A DNA stretch of 41,380 nt. Source: an uncultured Rubrobacteraceae bacterium. Lineage in GTDB: Bacteria; Actinomycetota; Rubrobacteria; Rubrobacterales; Rubrobacteraceae. Of this stretch, positions 39,207 through 41,380 are shown piece after piece. Where the stretch lies: NCBI GenBank assembly GCA_902805975.1, contig CADCUT010000074.1, positions 1-41,380 of the forward strand, written 5' to 3'. The position numbers were made by a program, and so were the translations under genes. A model generated the notes under the pieces. It did no database searches. It was not told where the DNA came from and saw only the letters and a program-made list of their open reading frames with translations. Position 1 is the stretch's first letter. Every line of letters begins with the position of its first letter.

Positions 39207-39238
39207 CTTCGTCTCCTCTCCGTCCACTTGACGACGCC

Positions 39239-39285
39239 ACCTGTACGCTGTACAGGTAAAAGGATAACCTGTACGCTGTATAATA
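39239..39285 (+). promoter_or_regulatory. Two TetR operators and a consensus -10
   Basis: Operator 1 (39239-39257) is a perfect 8-3-8 palindrome, ACCTGTAC-GCT-GTACAGGT. Operator 2 (39267-39285) repeats ACCTGTAC-GCT but has a diverged right arm, GTATAATA, which contains TATAAT (39279-39284), the -10 box of the TetR gene. The centres are 28 bp apart. Repressor binding would cover the TetR promoter and lie beside the start of the divergent DDN-like gene. Confidence 0.8.
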
Positions 39286-39293
39286 GTCAAGGT

Positions 39294-39980
39294 ATGGCTC
39301 GGGATGTCCGACAAGACGCCTCCGGCAGGACCGCCCTCACGCCCCGAACGGTCGTTGCGGGGGCGCTCGCGCTCGCCGACGCCGAAGGGCTTGGGGCGGT
39401 CACGATCCGGAGGTTGGCCAAGAGGCTTGGCGTGACGCCAATGGCCCTCTACTGGCACTTTGGCAGCAAGGACGAGTTGCTGGAGGGCATGGCCGCCGGT
39501 ATCTTCGAGGAGATCGACCTGTCGACGGACGCGTCCGCGACGTGGCAGGAGCAATTGAGGGCGCTGCTCGGTTCGATGCTCGACGTGCTGCGCGCCCATC
39601 CCTCTACGGCGGTTCTTCTCTCGACCCGCACCGTCTCCTCGGAGGGCAGTCTTCGCGCGACCGAGGTCCTGCTGGATGTTCTCGGGCGCGCGGGGTTCTC
39701 GCCGGCGGAGGCGACGCAGGTCGCCCGTCACGCGGTAAGCGCCGTCACCAGCCTCGTGAGCGGCGAGCCTGGGGTGGTTGCCCGGGAGGAACCCGAGGGG
39801 ATGCTAGAGGCCCGGCGGCGCGCCCGGTTGTTTCTGGAGTCGCTACCGCCCGAGCGCTACCCGCGTCTCGTCGAGGCCGCGATGCCCTTGAGCGAGGGTG
39901 TGGCCCCGGACGCCTACTTCGCCTTCGGTCTGGATCTGCTTCTCGCCGGTATAGAGGCGATGGCGGCGCGTGGGCGCTAG
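39294..39980 (+). CDS. TetR-family transcriptional regulator
   Basis: A repressor of about 228 residues. The N-terminal helix-turn-helix reads LTPRTVVAGALALADAEGLGAVTIRRLAKRLGVTPMALYWHFGSKDELLEGM. The C-terminal ligand domain begins around WQEQLRALLGSMLDVLRAHPS and resembles the AcrR/TetR_C group. ATG 39294 is 9 bases after TATAAT, so the mRNA has a leader of only a few bases; no Shine-Dalgarno is present. It lies divergently from the DDN-like gene with two operators between them, so autoregulation and control of the neighbour are likely. Confidence 0.92.
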   Translation: MARDVRQDASGRTALTPRTVVAGALALADAEGLGAVTIRRLAKRLGVTPMALYWHFGSKDELLEGMAAGIFEEIDLSTDASATWQEQLRALLGSMLDVLRAHPSTAVLLSTRTVSSEGSLRATEVLLDVLGRAGFSPAEATQVARHAVSAVTSLVSGEPGVVAREEPEGMLEARRRARLFLESLPPERYPRLVEAAMPLSEGVAPDAYFAFGLDLLLAGIEAMAARGR

Positions 39981-40077
39981 GGTCGGATCCATCCCCAGAA
40001 AGCAGACCCACCGAACGTGGGCGCCGTTCCACGATCCGGCAGTCACACGACCCACGTTTTAGGTCGGCCGGACGCAA

Positions 40078-40083
40078 TATAAT
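40078..40083 (+). promoter_or_regulatory. -10 box of the sugar dehydrogenase gene
   Basis: TATAAT is a perfect -10 hexamer. Transcription would begin near 40090, leaving a leader of about 26 bases to the TTG at 40116, which has AGAGGG in front of it. No good -35 box is visible. Confidence 0.5.
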
Positions 40084-40115
40084 CCCGGTTGTTCATCGGC
40101 AAAAAGAGGGTTGGT

Positions 40116-41321
40116 TTGAGGCGGAACGCACAGTACCTGGCAAGGACCCTGCTGTTCGTGGCGTTGCTGACGATAGCGTTTGCCGGGTGCGGCGGGCCCA
40201 CCGGGGGAGGCGGCTCGGGAGGAGAGAACCCCCGTCCGATAGAGACGGGAGACCCGGGGGCTACGCAGAGTCCGAGCTCCAAGAGCGCGGGAACGACCGG
40301 CTCCGAGACGAGCGGGGAAGGGCGCCCCGCTTCGACGAGGGTCGAGGTGCGCACGCTGGCGACGGACCTTCGGGTGCCGTGGTCCTTCGCCTTCCTGCCC
40401 GGCGGCGACGCGCTCGTTACCGAGCGGGACTCGGGACGGCTTCTCAGGGTGAGCCCTTCAGGGGACGTGCGGGAGGTCCAGACTCTGCCCGAGGGGGGGA
40501 CCGGGGAGGGCGGTCTGCTGGGTGTCGCCGTCTCGCCGGAGTACGAGAGGGACCGCTACGTCTACGCCTACACGACGACCGCATCGGACAACCGGGTGGT
40601 GCGGTTCAGGCTCGGGGATGAGCCCGAGGCCGTGCTAACCGGCATCCCCGTCAACTCGTACCACAACGGCGGCAGGATCGAGTTCGGGCCCGACGGGATG
40701 CTCTACGTCACCACCGGCGACGCCGGAGACACCGCGACCTCCCAGGACCGCGGCTCCTTAGGCGGCAAGATCCTGCGCATCGCCCCAGATGGCTTGACTC
40801 CGGACGACAACCCCTTCCCGAACAGCCCCGTCTACTCCTTTGGGCACCGCAACGTGCAGGGCCTCGCCTGGGACGCCGAAGGGCAGCTATTCGCCAGCGA
40901 GTTCGGGGAAAACACCTGGGACGAGGCGAACCGCATCCAGGCCGGGGAGAACTACGGCTGGCCCGAGGTCGAGGGGGAGGGCGGCGAAGACCGGGGTTTC
41001 GTCGACCCGATCACGGTCTGGCCCACGAGCGAGGCGTCCCCGAGCGGAGCGGAGATCCTGGTAGACGGCGCCATCCCGCAGTGGGAGGGCGACCTCTTTG
41101 TCACGGCGCTCCGCGGCGAGAGCCTCTGGCGCCTGGAGCTGGACGACCGGGGCAACGTGGCCGGCCGCCAGCGCCTCCTCGAAGGCGAGGTCGGCCGCGT
41201 CCGGGACGTGGCCCAGGCCCCCGACGGCTCGCTCTGGGTCTCGACCAGCAACCGCGACGGCCGTGGAACGCCCGCTGAGAACGACGACCGCATCCTCCGG
41301 CTCGCGCCCGAGAACGGCTGA
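40116..41321 (+). CDS. PQQ-dependent sugar dehydrogenase, lipoprotein
   Basis: About 401 residues, a glucose/sorbosone dehydrogenase-type beta-propeller (GSDH family) that oxidises aldose sugars at the cell surface using PQQ. The N-terminus is a lipoprotein signal with lipobox IAFAGC, followed by a Gly/Ser/Thr-rich linker. Propeller motifs include LRVPWSFAFLPGGDALVTER, GEGGLLGVAVSPEY, HNGGRIEFGPDGMLYVTTGD, GHRNVQGLAWD and ENYGWPEVEG, with His residues at expected catalytic positions. Start TTG 40116 has a good Shine-Dalgarno; TTG 40089 lies almost on the predicted transcription start. No PQQ synthesis genes are in the window. Confidence 0.88.
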   Translation: MRRNAQYLARTLLFVALLTIAFAGCGGPTGGGGSGGENPRPIETGDPGATQSPSSKSAGTTGSETSGEGRPASTRVEVRTLATDLRVPWSFAFLPGGDALVTERDSGRLLRVSPSGDVREVQTLPEGGTGEGGLLGVAVSPEYERDRYVYAYTTTASDNRVVRFRLGDEPEAVLTGIPVNSYHNGGRIEFGPDGMLYVTTGDAGDTATSQDRGSLGGKILRIAPDGLTPDDNPFPNSPVYSFGHRNVQGLAWDAEGQLFASEFGENTWDEANRIQAGENYGWPEVEGEGGEDRGFVDPITVWPTSEASPSGAEILVDGAIPQWEGDLFVTALRGESLWRLELDDRGNVAGRQRLLEGEVGRVRDVAQAPDGSLWVSTSNRDGRGTPAENDDRILRLAPENG

Positions 41322-41325
41322 GTTC

Positions 41326-41340
41326 AGCCGGACGCCGGCT
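41326..41340 (+). terminator. Short stem-loop after the sugar dehydrogenase
   Basis: AGCCGG, ACG loop, CCGGCT is a perfect 6-bp hairpin beginning 4 bases after the stop codon. There is no U tract. It could be a weak terminator. The remaining 40 bases hold nothing recognisable. Confidence 0.4.
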
Positions 41341-41380
41341 CCACGGTGGCGGACATGGAACCCTTGCAGCGGGGGATGAG

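Noticed and set aside
40003-40021. CCCAC-CGAAC-GTGGG hairpin after the TetR gene as a terminator
   Set aside because: A 5-bp stem without a U tract is too weak to support a call in 65-70% GC sequence.

Overview
The window is GC-rich bacterial DNA, almost fully coding on both strands. Its content suggests a high-GC actinobacterium, most plausibly Rubrobacter or a close relative. The clues are several start codons only a few bases downstream of a -10 box, two DDN-like deazaflavin (F420) nitroreductase-family proteins, a SARP/BTAD regulator and frequent GTG starts. The genus is an inference; no rRNA or marker gene is present. I saw no tRNA, rRNA, CRISPR array or phage.

Layout. 1-3175: a broken junction between a PhoD-like phosphatase N-terminus and a NarL-type histidine kinase, its response regulator, then an LMW phosphatase/fructosamine kinase pair likely to act in protein deglycation. 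3200-3990: a RAYT-type transposase pseudogene with REP-like palindromes. 3989-7062: a DUF4126-like membrane protein, an isocitrate/isopropylmalate-family dehydrogenase, a glycine-rich membrane protein, a DDN-family protein and a membrane protein. 7095-9185: MarR and LysR regulators and a small protein. 9274-12664: the glyoxylate shunt (malate synthase, isocitrate lyase) and a small acidic ORF. 12689-13976: an XRE-type regulator with two paralogous membrane proteins. 14100-16786: a CadC-like sensor and CadA-like metal P-type ATPase. 16938-20109: DUF2795 protein, MBL hydrolase, GNAT, ASCH protein and a medium-chain reductase. 20284-25674: a beta-oxidation block (acyl-CoA dehydrogenase, PadR regulator, FadN-like fusion, thiolase). 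25744-27394: MBL hydrolase and a hemolysin-III family protein. 27450-36190: a minus-strand block of two large exported proteins (one PE-PGRS-like, one PD40 plus RTX), an orphan LuxR response regulator and a giant SARP-STAND-TPR-LuxR regulator. 36260-41321: a membrane protein, an aldo/keto reductase, a DDN-like/TetR divergent pair with two operators, and a lipoprotein sugar dehydrogenase.

How the genes fit together. Acetyl-CoA from the beta-oxidation genes could feed the glyoxylate shunt, a coherent programme for growth on fatty acids. The 27-36 kb block looks like a regulated surface or secreted module. Its two exported-protein genes share a near-identical 25-bp element upstream of their starts, found nowhere else in the window by eye.

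The most distinctive non-coding feature is a family of degenerate AGG-starting heptamer tandem arrays at six places. They often form inverted pairs and in four places accompany a GC-rich hairpin, suggesting a composite 3'-end or terminator element.
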